Below are positions 44,906 through 54,539 of a DNA stretch of 64,000 bases, piece by piece. The translations under genes and the position numbers were made by a program. The stretch is from Deltaproteobacteria bacterium (GTDB lineage Bacteria > Myxococcota_A > UBA9160 > SMWR01), in contig JAFDDG010000012.1 of NCBI GenBank assembly GCA_019310965.1, positions 24,076 through 88,075 of the forward strand. Direction: 5' to 3'. The notes under the pieces were generated by a model. It was not told the origin of the DNA, did no database searches, and saw nothing but the letters and a program-made list of their open reading frames with translations. Numbering within the stretch: the stretch's first letter is position 1; every line of letters starts with the position of its first letter.

Positions 44906-46006
44906 CTATGCGCTCTCCCCCGAGCCAGCTCCGGCGTAGAATTCGGAGCTCCGATACCAGTCGACGGCTTCGCGCACGAAGACCTGCACGATGGCCGCCA
45001 GCGGCACCGCGACGATCAGCCCGAGGAAGCCGAGCAGATTGCCGCCGATGAGCAGCGCCACGATCACCGTCATCGGGTGCATGCCGACGCTGCCGCCCAC
45101 GATGCGCGGCGTCAGCACGAAACCCTCGAGATTCTGGACCACCACGTACCAGGCGCCGACGCCGATGAGCCGCACGCCCACGCCGTGTTCGAAGAGGCAC
45201 AGCAGCCCGGCCAGCACCAGGGCGGTGGCGCTGCCGATGTAGGGAATGAACGCGATGGCCCCGGAGACCAGACCGATCAACATCGCCATCGGCACGTCGA
45301 GCACCCAGAAGCCCAGGGCGTAGAGCACGGCGAGGATCGCGCAGACCGTGACCTGGCCACGCACGAAGCCCGAGAGCAGCGAGTCGACATTCATCCAGCG
45401 TGACTGCACGGAGTCGTGGAAACGCGGCGGGACCATCGAGAGCAAGCCCGACTTCACAGCCGGGAACTCGGCGAGCATGTAGAAGGTGATCACCGGGATC
45501 ACGAGCAGGCCGACCACCGAGCCGAGACCGCCGGCGATGCCGCCCAGCAACCCCGTTGCAAGGGCGCCGACACGGCTGACATCGAAGTGGCCAAGCGCCC
45601 CGCGAAAGGCCTCGGCCCACGTCGCCGGCACCTCGATCCCGAGTGACTCGACGCGCGGGATCGCCCATCCGAGGGCCGCGTTCCAGTAGGCGGGGAGCTT
45701 CTGGGCCAGCTCGCCGAGCTGGCTCATGATGGCCGGCAACACCACGAACGCGAAGAGTGCGAGCAGCAGCACGATACCCAGCATCGGAACGAGGATCCCG
45801 ACACTGCGCGGCACCCCCCAGCCCTTCAGGCGCACCACGATCGGGTCGAGGAAGTACGCCACGGCGAGCGCCACCGCGAGCGGCGTCAGTGCGCCCTTCA
45901 GCAGGTAGAGCAGCGCCAGCAGTGCGATCAGGACCGCGGCGACGGTGATCGCGATGCGCGTCGCCCGCGCGATGAACGCGCGGTCTTCGTGCGCGGCTTC
46001 GCTCAT
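44906..46006 (-). CDS. AI-2E family (PerM-like) permease
   Basis: From ATG 46006 the product is 366 residues with about eight membrane segments. The family signatures are present: LTPLAVALAVAYFLDPIVVRL near the start, a large extracytoplasmic helical loop, and FIPYIGSATALVLAGLL, VGGSVGMHPMTVIVALLIGGNLLGFLGLIVAVPLAAIVQVFVREAVDWYRSSEFY at the end. Family members transport autoinducer-2 or act in Na+/H+ exchange; the substrate here is unknown. The ATG overlaps the M18 peptidase stop (ATGA). Confidence 0.9.
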   Translation of the reverse strand: MSEAAHEDRAFIARATRIAITVAAVLIALLALLYLLKGALTPLAVALAVAYFLDPIVVRLKGWGVPRSVGILVPMLGIVLLLALFAFVVLPAIMSQLGELAQKLPAYWNAALGWAIPRVESLGIEVPATWAEAFRGALGHFDVSRVGALATGLLGGIAGGLGSVVGLLVIPVITFYMLAEFPAVKSGLLSMVPPRFHDSVQSRWMNVDSLLSGFVRGQVTVCAILAVLYALGFWVLDVPMAMLIGLVSGAIAFIPYIGSATALVLAGLLCLFEHGVGVRLIGVGAWYVVVQNLEGFVLTPRIVGGSVGMHPMTVIVALLIGGNLLGFLGLIVAVPLAAIVQVFVREAVDWYRSSEFYAGAGSGESA

Positions 46007-47298
46007 GCGTCGAAGAACGAGCACAGAACGTCGATCATCGGCTGCACGTCGGCCGTGCCCGCCATCTCTCGGCACGAGTGCATGGAGAGCATCGGATTGC
46101 CGACGTCCACGGTCGGCACACCCACTCGCGCTGCGCTGATCGGCCCGATGGTCGAACCACAGGCGAGATCGCTACGCGAGACGAAGTGCTGGGGCGTGAC
46201 GCCGACCCTGTGGCAGAGAAGCTCGAAGAGCCCACCCGTGCGGGCGTCGCTGGCGTAGGCCTGATTGACGTTGCTCTTGAGCACCGGCCCGCCGCCCACT
46301 ACCGGGCGGTGCTGGGGCTCGTGCTTGTCCGCATAGTTCGGGTGAATCGCGTGAGCCATATCCGCGGAGACCAGGCACGAGCTGGCAAGGGCCCGATGCA
46401 GCGCCTGCATCTCGCCGCCCTTGGTGGAGTCCACGATCCGCTCGAGTAGATCCGCCAGCAGGGGCCCCGCTGCGCCCTGGGCCGAACGGCTGCCCACCTC
46501 TTCGTGGTCGTAGAGCACCACGACGCGGCTGGCCGAGGGGCTGGCCGGAGCATCGATCAACGCCGAGAGCCCCGCGTGGCACGACGCCAGATTGTCGATG
46601 CGCGGCGCGGTGATGAACTCGCCGCGCACGCCGATCACCGCCGGCGGCTGCACGTCGTAAGCCATCAGGTCGAAGCCCAGCAGCGCATCGCTCTCGGGGT
46701 TGGCGACGCCCTGGGCACGCAGCTCGCTCACCACGAGCTCCGCGAAGGGCGGCGCGTCCTCGAGCCCGGTAACCGGCACGAGATGCTGCTGCGGGTTCAG
46801 CTTGAGGCCCTCCTGACGGATGCCCCGATTCAGGTGGATGGCGAGGTTCGGCACGCGCAGCAGCGGTCGCCCGAAGTCGAGCAACACCGTGCGCGCCGCA
46901 TCGCCCTCGCGAAACGTGACGCGGCCGGCCACGGAGAGATCCCGGTCGAGCCAGGTATGCAGCAGCGCACTGCCATAGGGCTCGACCCCGAGCTGGCGAT
47001 AGCCGTGGGGCGCGAGATCCGGGCGCGGCTTGAGCCGCAGATTCGGCGAATCCGTGTGCGCACCGACGATGCGGAAACCCGTCTCGGCCGGCGCGGCCGA
47101 GCCCACCTCGAAGGCGACCAGACTGCCCTCGCCGCGCACCACGTAGCGTCGGTCGCCGGGCGAGAGCTCCCAGACATCGGCCTCGGAAGCCGCGCTCCAG
47201 CCCGCCACCTCGAGCCGCCGCACCGCTTCCGCAACGGCATGGTAGGGCGTCGGAGATCGGTCGATGAACGACAGCAGGTCGGCGACCGCGTCCGCCAT
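46003..47298 (-). CDS. M18 family aminopeptidase
   Basis: The 431-residue protein is a cytosolic zinc aminopeptidase of the aspartyl-aminopeptidase/ApeB group. Metal ligands are visible in GAHTDSPNLRLKP (His), DNLASCHAGL (Asp), DHEEVGSRSAQG (Glu-Glu) and SADMAHAIHPNYADKHEP (Asp). It begins with the family's SPTPYHAVAEAVRRL. It is the first gene of a three-gene unit with the AI-2E permease and the small membrane protein. Confidence 0.94.
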   Translation of the reverse strand: MADAVADLLSFIDRSPTPYHAVAEAVRRLEVAGWSAASEADVWELSPGDRRYVVRGEGSLVAFEVGSAAPAETGFRIVGAHTDSPNLRLKPRPDLAPHGYRQLGVEPYGSALLHTWLDRDLSVAGRVTFREGDAARTVLLDFGRPLLRVPNLAIHLNRGIRQEGLKLNPQQHLVPVTGLEDAPPFAELVVSELRAQGVANPESDALLGFDLMAYDVQPPAVIGVRGEFITAPRIDNLASCHAGLSALIDAPASPSASRVVVLYDHEEVGSRSAQGAAGPLLADLLERIVDSTKGGEMQALHRALASSCLVSADMAHAIHPNYADKHEPQHRPVVGGGPVLKSNVNQAYASDARTGGLFELLCHRVGVTPQHFVSRSDLACGSTIGPISAARVGVPTVDVGNPMLSMHSCREMAGTADVQPMIDVLCSFFDA

Positions 47299-47416
47299 GG
47301 CGCAGACGGTAGCTCAGCCCCCCCGATCGGGGACGTCCTTGCCTTTTGCCTTCTTCAGGCCCGTCCGCTGTCGCCTCTGCCCGCGAAAAAAGGCAAGAGG
47401 CAAGGGCGTCTCCCCG

Positions 47417-48259
47417 CTATTGCCCTGCTTGGCGGCGGGCCAGCGCCACCGCGCCTTCGGTGTCGCCGTCGGCTGCGTCGAGCAGGCGGGCCGCTTGCGC
47501 GGCATCGACGTTCGAGAGCATCTGCACGATGCGCTCGGCTCGATCGCGCAGCTTTGCCGAAGCGGGACGCAGGTGCGTCATCAGGTTTCCCGAGACACAG
47601 CCGAGCCGCACCATCACCGTCGTCGAAAGCAGGTGCAGCACCATCTTCTGGGCCAGGCCGCCCTTCATGCGCGTGGAGCCGGCGATCACCTCCGGGCCCA
47701 CCAGCGGCGCGATGCTGATCTCAGCGGCCTCGGCGAGCGGCGAGTTCGGGTCGCAGGTGAGCGCGATCGTGCGTGCGCCCACCTCGTGGGCCGCCTCGAG
47801 GCAGCCGAGAGTAAAAGGCGTGGTACCTGATGCCGAAAGTGCCAGCAGCGCATCGCCCGCGGCGAGCCCGCGCTCGCGCAGCTCGAAGGCCCCGGCCTGA
47901 GCGTCGTCCTCGGCACCCTCCACCGCCCGGGTGAGCGCCCGAGGCCCTCCGGCGATCACAGCCTGAACACAGCCCTCACGCATGCCGAAGGTCGGCGGCA
48001 CTTCCGCCGCATCCAGGGTCCCCATGCGGCCCGACGTGCCCGCCCCCGCGTTGAACCAACGACCGCCGCCGGCGAGCGTGCAGGTCAGCACGTCCACGGC
48101 CTCGGCGAGCTGCGGCAACACCTTGCCCACGGCGAGCCAGGCGCTGTGATCCTCGCCGTGGATCGCGGACAGGATCTCCGCAACGCCTCGTTGATCGAGG
48201 TCGCGGGTGGTTTCCAGAACCGCCTCGGTGGGACCTGTCGCGCGCATCTCGTTCTCCAT
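47417..48259 (-). CDS. murQ: N-acetylmuramic acid 6-phosphate etherase
   Basis: MurQ removes the lactyl ether from MurNAc-6-phosphate during peptidoglycan recycling. From ATG 48259 the product is 280 residues with the SIS-domain motif WFNAGAGTSGRMGTLDAAEVPPTFG. It continues with LLALSASGTTPFTLGCLEAA, SPLAEAAEISIAPLVGPEVIAGSTRMKGGLAQKMVLHLLST and GNLMTHLRP. The track ORF extends 150 codons upstream, antisense to mutS2, and is not part of the gene. A second ATG at 48247 is possible. It is divergent from mutS2. Confidence 0.94.
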   Translation of the reverse strand: MENEMRATGPTEAVLETTRDLDQRGVAEILSAIHGEDHSAWLAVGKVLPQLAEAVDVLTCTLAGGGRWFNAGAGTSGRMGTLDAAEVPPTFGMREGCVQAVIAGGPRALTRAVEGAEDDAQAGAFELRERGLAAGDALLALSASGTTPFTLGCLEAAHEVGARTIALTCDPNSPLAEAAEISIAPLVGPEVIAGSTRMKGGLAQKMVLHLLSTTVMVRLGCVSGNLMTHLRPASAKLRDRAERIVQMLSNVDAAQAARLLDAADGDTEGAVALARRQAGQ

Positions 48260-48325
48260 TTCGGTCAGTGAGTGCCACCATCTGAAGGAAAGGGAACGAC
48301 GCGCCTCCGCGACTAGAATGTGCAG

Positions 48326-50704
48326 ATGCCCTTCAGCGTCTCGCAAAGAGCCCTCGAACGCCTCGAATGGCCTGAGATTCTGGCGCGCCTCGCCGAGCAC
48401 GCCCGAACTCCTCATGGCCGTCAGTCGATCACCGCAGGCGACACCTGCTTCGCCAGCAGCGTCGAGACCATGCGCGAGCGCCTGGCACAGACTCGGGAGG
48501 CCCGGGCGATACTCGAGGCCGGTGACGCACCGCCGCTCGACGGCGCCGCCGAGCTCGCGCACCCGCTCGCCCACGCGCGCAAGGGCGGTGCGCTCGAGGC
48601 CGACGACCTGCGCCGGGTGGCAGCCAGCATCGCGGTGCTCGGCAGTACGCGCCGCTTCCACGAGCAGCGCGCCGAGCTGGCGCCCGGCCTTGCGGTGCTG
48701 GCGGAGCACATCGAGCCCTGCGCGGCGCTGGGCGCCGAGATCGAGGGCTGCATCGACGAGTCGGGCGACGTGCGCAATGACGCATCACAGGCACTGGCCG
48801 CGGCCCGGCGCGACACGCGCCGGCTCTCCGGCGAGATCCAGTCCAGGGTGGCGCAGCTGCTGCAGAGCAGAGAGGTGCAGCCCCACCTCACCGACAACTG
48901 GTCCACTGTGCGCAATGACCGCACCGTACTGCCGGTGCGTTCCGACGCGCGCCGTGCAGTTCCCGGCATCGTGCACGACGCCTCGCGCACGGGGGCCACG
49001 CTCTTCATCGAGCCCGAGGTTTTGATCGAGCTCAACAACCGCCACAGGGAAGCTGAGTTGCTCGCCGACCAGGAAGTTCGACGCGTGCTTCGCGAGCTCA
49101 GCCGGGGCGTCACCGACGCAGCGCCAAGCATCGCGGCGGGGCTCGCCCTGCTCGGCCAGATCGACTTCGCGTTCGCCCGTGCCGCCTACGCGCGCGCGCT
49201 CGACGCCGTCGAGCCGACGATCGGCGAAGGCGGGGTGCTCGCGCTGGCGCAGCTACGTCATCCCCTGATCCCACCAGACGAATCGGTGCCCAACGACGTG
49301 CGCCTGGGCGAGGGCTTCTCGGTGCTCGTGCTGTCGGGCCCGAATGCCGGCGGCAAGACGGTGACGATGAAGGCGGCCGCGCTGGCGCTGCTATTCACCC
49401 GCGCGGGTCTCTTCGTGCCCGCACAGGCACCCGCGCGGGTCGACGCCTTCGACGCGCTGCTGGCGGACATCGGCGACGAGCAGGACATCCGAGAGCACCT
49501 CTCGACCTTCTCGGCACACATGGCAAATCTGGCAAAGATCGTCGAGCGGGCCAACGCGCATTCGCTGGTGATCCTGGACGAGTTGGGAGTCGGCACTGAT
49601 CCCGGCGAGGGCGCGGCCATCGCGCAGGCGGCGCTCGAGAGCCTGGCCGACGCCGGGGCTCGGGTCTTCGTCACGACCCACTATGGCCTGCTCAAGGAGA
49701 TCGCCGAGGTCGACGAGCGCTTCGCGAACGCATGCGTCGAGTTCGACCCCGAGACACTGGCGCCGACCTATCGCCTGCACATGGGCCTACCCGGCATTTC
49801 GTCGGCAGCAGCGGTGGCGGCGCGCATGGGCATGCCGCGGGCCGTACTCGCCCGCGCCGACACTCTGCTCTCCCGCGACGACCGCCAGCTGGACCGCATG
49901 CTCGCAGAGCTGGCGGCCAACCGAGCGAGTCTCGAACGCGAGCAGGCCGAGGCCCGGCGCCTGCGCGCGGAGTCGGAGACGGTTCGTCACGACTACTCCG
50001 TGAAGCTCGAGAAGTTGCGCGAGCGGCGCCAACAGCTCTACCACGAGCTGCGCGCCGATCTCGATCGCGCGTTTCGGGAGGCGCACGGGCAGATCGCCGG
50101 CGTCATACGCGATCTCCAGAGCGGCGCCACATCCCGGGATGCTGCGCGCGCGAGAGAAAGACTGCTGGCGCTCGAGCAGGCCACCGACGAGGCAGAGGCG
50201 CAGAGCGACCTCCGGCCGCCGCCGCCGCCCGCCGACCCGTTCGACTGGAAGCGCGCGCGACCGGGTGATCGCGTCAGCGTCCGCGAGGCCGGCAGCGGCG
50301 TGCTCACGACGCTGCCAGATCGCAAGGGGCGCGTGACGGTGCAGCTCGGAACCGCGAAGGTGGTGGTTTCGATGGAGCGAATCGCGAAGGCCTCGGACGC
50401 GAGCAGCAACCTCCCCGCTCCGCGCTTTGTGTCGGCACCACCGCTTCCCCCCGGTGGATCCTCGCACCTCGATCTGCGTGGCCTGCGCGTCGACGAGGCG
50501 CTCGACAGACTCGGTGCGGCCCTCGACGAGGCGGCCGCCGCCGGACGCCAGCGGCTCGAGATCGTGCACGGTATCGGCACCGGAGCCCTGCGCGCCGCGG
50601 TCCGCGAGCACCTGGCCGATTCGCCCTACGTCGCCAGGGTGGTCGCCGCCGAGGCCAACGAGGGCGGCGATGGCGTCACCTTCGCCGAGTTGGACCTGTC
50701 GTGA
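48326..50704 (+). CDS. mutS2: MutS2 ATPase/endonuclease
   Basis: MutS2 suppresses recombination and, in some bacteria, rescues collided ribosomes. The product (792 residues from ATG 48326; a GTG two codons earlier is possible) has a MutS core with Walker A LSGPNAGGKTVTMKAAAL, Walker B SLVILDELGVGTDPGEG and the motif FVTTHYGLLKEIA. A long coiled coil follows, then a C-terminal Smr nuclease domain with LDLRGLRVDEALDRL and VHGIGTGALRAAVREHL. It lacks the MutS mismatch-recognition domain, as expected. Confidence 0.96.
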   Translation: MPFSVSQRALERLEWPEILARLAEHARTPHGRQSITAGDTCFASSVETMRERLAQTREARAILEAGDAPPLDGAAELAHPLAHARKGGALEADDLRRVAASIAVLGSTRRFHEQRAELAPGLAVLAEHIEPCAALGAEIEGCIDESGDVRNDASQALAAARRDTRRLSGEIQSRVAQLLQSREVQPHLTDNWSTVRNDRTVLPVRSDARRAVPGIVHDASRTGATLFIEPEVLIELNNRHREAELLADQEVRRVLRELSRGVTDAAPSIAAGLALLGQIDFAFARAAYARALDAVEPTIGEGGVLALAQLRHPLIPPDESVPNDVRLGEGFSVLVLSGPNAGGKTVTMKAAALALLFTRAGLFVPAQAPARVDAFDALLADIGDEQDIREHLSTFSAHMANLAKIVERANAHSLVILDELGVGTDPGEGAAIAQAALESLADAGARVFVTTHYGLLKEIAEVDERFANACVEFDPETLAPTYRLHMGLPGISSAAAVAARMGMPRAVLARADTLLSRDDRQLDRMLAELAANRASLEREQAEARRLRAESETVRHDYSVKLEKLRERRQQLYHELRADLDRAFREAHGQIAGVIRDLQSGATSRDAARARERLLALEQATDEAEAQSDLRPPPPPADPFDWKRARPGDRVSVREAGSGVLTTLPDRKGRVTVQLGTAKVVVSMERIAKASDASSNLPAPRFVSAPPLPPGGSSHLDLRGLRVDEALDRLGAALDEAAAAGRQRLEIVHGIGTGALRAAVREHLADSPYVARVVAAEANEGGDGVTFAELDLS

Positions 50705-50742
50705 TGCGGCCCTCGCGCAACGCCGGAGGTACCCTGTCCTGC

Positions 50743-51297
50743 ATGCGCATGACGCCCCGACCTCCGCCCGCTCTCCTGCTCTGCGCCGCCGTCGCCTGGC
50801 TCGGCTGCGCGCCCGACCCCAACGGGCCGGGCCCCACGAGCGAGCGCTTCTGGGAGGCCCTCGGAACAGCTGACTACTCCGCCGCCCAGGCGCTCACCGA
50901 CTCCGCATCTCTGGCTGCCGTGCGCGATCTCGCGGCAGCCCATCCGTTCGCAGCCGTCGAGCTCGGCGAGGCCCTCGACAACGAGTCCCTGGCCCAGGTG
51001 CCGACGCGCATGCGGCCCAAGCCCAGCGGCGGGCCAGACTTTTCCTTTCACACGCATCTGGTGCGCGGGAAGGACGGCTGGCGCGTCGACCTGCGCCAGA
51101 CTCGCCGCGACCTGACTCGCGAGCTGCTCGCCAGCTCCTTCGAGAGCGTGCAGGAAGCCTTGCGGGAGAGCGGCGAGGCCTTCATCGAGGAGTTCGAGGA
51201 GCGCGCCATCGAAGTGTCGGAAGCACTGCGCGAAACCCTTGAAGAGCTCGAAAGGTCGCTCAGCGAGCCCGAGGATCCGAAGCCCCGAGGTCCGTGA
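50743..51297 (+). CDS. putative lipoprotein with helical C-terminus
   Basis: From ATG 50743 the product is 184 residues. The N-terminus has a hydrophobic run ending in the lipobox AWLGC, so it is likely lipidated at Cys. The centre (SERFWEALGTADYSAAQALTD ... GGPDFSFHTHLVRGKDGWRVDLRQTRRDL) resembles small NTF2-like folds. The end is a charged helix rich in Glu/Leu that could be a coiled coil. It follows mutS2 directly. Its 3' end overlaps the opposite FAD oxidoreductase gene by 38 bp. Confidence 0.7.
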   Translation: MRMTPRPPPALLLCAAVAWLGCAPDPNGPGPTSERFWEALGTADYSAAQALTDSASLAAVRDLAAAHPFAAVELGEALDNESLAQVPTRMRPKPSGGPDFSFHTHLVRGKDGWRVDLRQTRRDLTRELLASSFESVQEALRESGEAFIEEFEERAIEVSEALRETLEELERSLSEPEDPKPRGP

Positions 51298-52627
51298 GCA
51301 GCGCCCGCGCAGCACGCCGACCCGACTGAACCGCACCGTTCCACGACGGATCCATCCGGTAGTCCCCCGCGAGTACGAATCGACGCCCCTCTGCAAGACG
51401 TTCGGTCTCGATGCGCGTAAGCTGCTCGATGGCTCGGTAGTGCCCCACGTCGAAGCGCGGGCGCGCGAGCGGCGCCCGCAATACGCGAGCGAAGTCCACC
51501 GTCGCCCGCGCGCCCGGTTGCAGACGTTCGAGCTCGTCCAGCAGATCCTTCTCGAGAGCGTCGTCGGGTGCGTCGAGCGCCGCTGCGCTCCAGGTGCCGG
51601 TCGCGTGCAGCGTCGCGCCGCCAAAGCCATCGGGCACGCGCCCGCCAGCCATGCCCGGCTCGAGGAGTAGCGTCTCCGCCACGCCGCTCTCGACCCGCGG
51701 CACACTCAACTCCAGTGGGTGCCAGGAGAGCGGACGGCAGGTGCGCACGCACAAGGTCACCGCCGGCGTGTAGCGGATGCCGGCGAGCACGTCGCGTTCT
51801 CCGGCGGTGAGCAGCGGCGCGGCAACCACTCTCGCGCGGTCGGCTCTCACGGCGAGCACCACCGCGTCGACCTCGACGCTGCGCTCCTTGCCGTCGCGCA
51901 GGTACTCGATCACGAGCGGGCGTCCCGGCGGCGCGCGCAGCGCACGCACGTTGGCTCCGAAGAGGATGGGTATCGAACCGGCCGCGGTCGCCGCCAGCTC
52001 GCGCAGGCTCGCACGCAGGACCCCGCGACGCGCACCGAAGTGCTCGCAATAACGCCGCAGGAAGTGCACGCGACTCGTCTCCTCGGGATCACCGAGGGAA
52101 CCGCTCGTGACGAACGGGCCCATCCAACGGTCCACCACGCTGCGGCCGAAATAGAGGCGCCCGAAATCGGCGAGACTGCGGTCGTCGAGCGCGGCGCCCG
52201 CTTCCGGCGCGTCGGGCGCCAACTGTTCCCCGTAGCGCCGCAAGAGCCTCGGCAGCCGCACCAGACGCAGCGCCTCGCGCACGCTCACACCGGGCATGCG
52301 CGCGAAGTCACGCAGACGGCGCGGGTCGACCTCGACGCTTCTCCCGTCGTGAACGACGGCCGTCAGTGCTGGGCGAATCGGCAGCAGCACGTCCTGCGCA
52401 CCCACCTCGGCGATGAAGTCGAGCAGGGCGTGGTCCGCGCTCGACACCACCGGCGAGAGCGGCTCGAGGAGCAACCCCTCGTGATCCCCGGAGCGCGCAC
52501 GACCCCCGGCGACGCTCTCGCGCTCGAAGACAGCGATTGCGATGCCGGCTCTGCGCAGCTCGTACGCCGCCGCGAGCCCGGCGAGACCCGCACCGATGAC
52601 GGCGACGCGCACCTCGTCGGCGCTCAC
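51260..52627 (-). CDS. FAD-dependent amine oxidase / protoporphyrinogen oxidase-like
   Basis: I place the start at GTG 52627, which has GGGGAGGT at a good distance; the track ORF starts 16 codons earlier. The 455-residue protein has the dinucleotide fold VAVIGAGLAGLAAAYELRRAGIAIAVFERESVAGGRARS and the substrate-domain pattern of HemY/phytoene desaturase-like oxidoreductases. It ends with the second FAD segment IETERLAEGRRFVLAGDYRMDPSWNGAVQSGRRAA. No haem or carotenoid genes are adjacent, so the substrate is undetermined. Confidence 0.85.
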   Translation of the reverse strand: MSADEVRVAVIGAGLAGLAAAYELRRAGIAIAVFERESVAGGRARSGDHEGLLLEPLSPVVSSADHALLDFIAEVGAQDVLLPIRPALTAVVHDGRSVEVDPRRLRDFARMPGVSVREALRLVRLPRLLRRYGEQLAPDAPEAGAALDDRSLADFGRLYFGRSVVDRWMGPFVTSGSLGDPEETSRVHFLRRYCEHFGARRGVLRASLRELAATAAGSIPILFGANVRALRAPPGRPLVIEYLRDGKERSVEVDAVVLAVRADRARVVAAPLLTAGERDVLAGIRYTPAVTLCVRTCRPLSWHPLELSVPRVESGVAETLLLEPGMAGGRVPDGFGGATLHATGTWSAAALDAPDDALEKDLLDELERLQPGARATVDFARVLRAPLARPRFDVGHYRAIEQLTRIETERLAEGRRFVLAGDYRMDPSWNGAVQSGRRAARALLTDLGASDPRAR

Positions 52628-52687
52628 TTCGAGACCTCCCCGGCAGCCACTGCCCGGTCGGGCGCCACCGGGCACGGCGGAAGGGAC

Positions 52688-53362
52688 TCACTCGGCAAGG
52701 AGCGCCTCGAGCCGGGGAATCACGTCGTGCAGGGTCTGGAAGCGTTCGAAGGCTTCGCCGCGCTTTGCCAGCTCGATGGCCAGAGTGTCCTTGGCGAACG
52801 CCACATCGGCGGCCAACGCTCCGCACAGATCCGACACCCGGCCGTTGCCGATATGCACCAGACTCGCCTCGGGATGCTCCGCACGCACGGCCTCGATTCG
52901 CCGACGCTTGCACACTCCGGTCCCGCAGCCGCAGGTGCTGCTCGGAAACCCAGGCGCCAGACGCCAGCGGTCAGCCTCGTAGCGCAGGTGATTCGCATCG
53001 TAGTCGAAGCGCACGCCCATCAGCTCCTGGAGACGATCGAGATTCGCATCGAAACCGTCCGAGAGAATGCGAAACGGCACACCCCGCTGCTCGCACCAGA
53101 CCAGGAGATCCTTCGCGCCGGGATCGAGCTCGATGGTCTCGAGGAAGCGCTCGACCTCGGTCCGGGAAAGCGGCAGGCCATCGAGCACCTTCATGTTGTA
53201 CTGCCAGGCGGTGATCTCACCGCGCTCGTAGCGCGCCCACGCCTCGGGACGCTCGGCGCCGGCGTGGCGCTGGGCCAGCGTCGAACCGACGTCCTGCACC
53301 GAGAAGGTGCCGTCGAAATCGCAGAATACAGCGAGGCGCACGGCCCGCAGCAAAGCACGCAC
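52688..53362 (-). CDS. HAD-IB phosphatase, MtnX/SerB-like
   Basis: The 224-residue protein has motif I VFCDFDGTFSVQDVG, motif II RILSDGF and a motif III/IV region ASLVHIGNGRVSDLCGALAADVAFAKDTLA. It shares the layout of MtnX-like phosphatases of methionine salvage and of phosphoserine phosphatases. GTG 53362 opens the frame; GTG 53341 is an alternative start with no better Shine-Dalgarno. It is divergent from a homocysteine methyltransferase gene, which would fit a role in sulfur amino acid metabolism, but this is inference. Confidence 0.85.
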   Translation of the reverse strand: MRALLRAVRLAVFCDFDGTFSVQDVGSTLAQRHAGAERPEAWARYERGEITAWQYNMKVLDGLPLSRTEVERFLETIELDPGAKDLLVWCEQRGVPFRILSDGFDANLDRLQELMGVRFDYDANHLRYEADRWRLAPGFPSSTCGCGTGVCKRRRIEAVRAEHPEASLVHIGNGRVSDLCGALAADVAFAKDTLAIELAKRGEAFERFQTLHDVIPRLEALLAE

Positions 53363-53433
53363 CTGCCAGGGGCGCCAGCTCTGCTTCCGTCCGGTAGCTT
53401 CGAGTGGCCGCGACTGGCGGCAGGAAGGGCGAA

Positions 53434-54330
53434 GTGGCCACCCCGGCCTGGCAGAAGCGACTCGGCGACGGCTCGAGCCTGTTGCTCGACGGCGCCACCG
53501 GCACGGAGCTCGAACGCCGGGGCGTGCGCTCGAGCTTGCCGCTGTGGGCGGCGCACGCGCTGGTCGAAGCGCCGGAGCTCGTGAGGCGCGTCCACGCGGA
53601 CTACGCCGCAGCAGGAGCCGATTTGCTCACCGCCAACACCTTCCGCACCCAGCGCCGGACGCTGACCCGCGGCGCCTGCGGGGAGCGCGCCGAGGAGCTG
53701 ACGGCGCTGGCGGTCTCGTTGGCCCGGGAGGCCGCGAACGCGGCAGACCACCCGGTGGCGGTGCTCGGTTCCGCACCGCCACTCGAGGACTGCTTCGCAC
53801 CGGAGCGGGTACCCGCAACCGCAGCGCTCGAGGAAGAGCACGCGGAGCACGCGCGCCACCTGGCCCGGGCCGGCGTCGACGGCATCCTGATCGAGACGAT
53901 GAACACACTGCGCGAAGCGCGGGCGGCACTGCGTGCCGCCCGCGCCCAGGAGCTTCCCGCCCTGCTGAGCTTCGTCTGTTGGCGCGACGCAACACTGCTG
54001 TCCGGCGAGTCGCTCGAAGACGCCCTCTCGAGCCTGCTCGACGATCCGCCCGCAGCGGTGCTCGTAAACTGCCTACCGGTCTCGAACGTCGACGCATGCC
54101 TCGCACCGTTGGCGAGAAGCGGGCTGCCCTTCGGCGTCTACCCGAACCTCGGGGGGCCACTCGACGAACCCAGCGACGCAGCCGTGGTGCGGAACAGAGA
54201 GGATGTCGCTCCCGCCGAGTTCGCGCAGCGCGCGCACGGCTGGCTCAGCGCCGGTGCGCGCATCGTGGGAGGCTGCTGCGGCACGACCCCGGCCCACATC
54301 GCGAGCATTGCGCAGCTCATGCGCAGTTGA
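53434..54330 (+). CDS. homocysteine S-methyltransferase
   Basis: The enzyme transfers a methyl group from a donor such as S-methylmethionine or a betaine to homocysteine in a (beta/alpha)8 barrel. Signatures are LLLDGATGTELERRG, AGADLLTANTFRTQRRTL, GVDGILIETMNTLREARAAL, and zinc ligands in AVLVNCLPV (Cys) and IVGGCCGTTPAHI (Cys-Cys). I use GTG 53434 with AGGAAGG five bases before it, giving 298 residues; the ORF opens at GTG 53404. Confidence 0.9.
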   Translation: MATPAWQKRLGDGSSLLLDGATGTELERRGVRSSLPLWAAHALVEAPELVRRVHADYAAAGADLLTANTFRTQRRTLTRGACGERAEELTALAVSLAREAANAADHPVAVLGSAPPLEDCFAPERVPATAALEEEHAEHARHLARAGVDGILIETMNTLREARAALRAARAQELPALLSFVCWRDATLLSGESLEDALSSLLDDPPAAVLVNCLPVSNVDACLAPLARSGLPFGVYPNLGGPLDEPSDAAVVRNREDVAPAEFAQRAHGWLSAGARIVGGCCGTTPAHIASIAQLMRS

Positions 54331-54489
54331 CACGCGCCGCACGAAAGAACTCGTTCGCATCGACACAATTTGCGTCACTCCAGCACGGGCGATTGCCAGC
54401 GCATTGCGCACGCACCGGCTCGCAGGTCAGGCACGAGAGCCCCGACCGATCGCGCACTTGGGTGGCACCACCGCACATGCCGACAAGAC

Positions 54490-54505
54490 TGGCACGAGCC
54501 TTGCT
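54490..54505 (+). promoter_or_regulatory. sigma-54-type promoter, no gene behind it
   Basis: TGGCACGAGCCTTGCT fits the RpoN -24/-12 consensus (TGGCACG-N4-TTGCW) at every fixed position, with exactly 10 bp between GG and GC. It points to the plus strand, but the next gene there is antisense, and a terminator-like hairpin follows within 50 bp. Confidence 0.4.
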
Positions 54506-54539
54506 TTATTCCATGCTGCAACTGTTCGAATCATCAAAA

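Noticed and set aside
47338-47397. inverted repeat CTTGCCTTTT / AAAAGGCAAG between murQ and the M18 gene
   Set aside because: The 10-bp stem has a 40-nt loop and lies among short direct repeats (GGCAAG). It is too loose to call a terminator.
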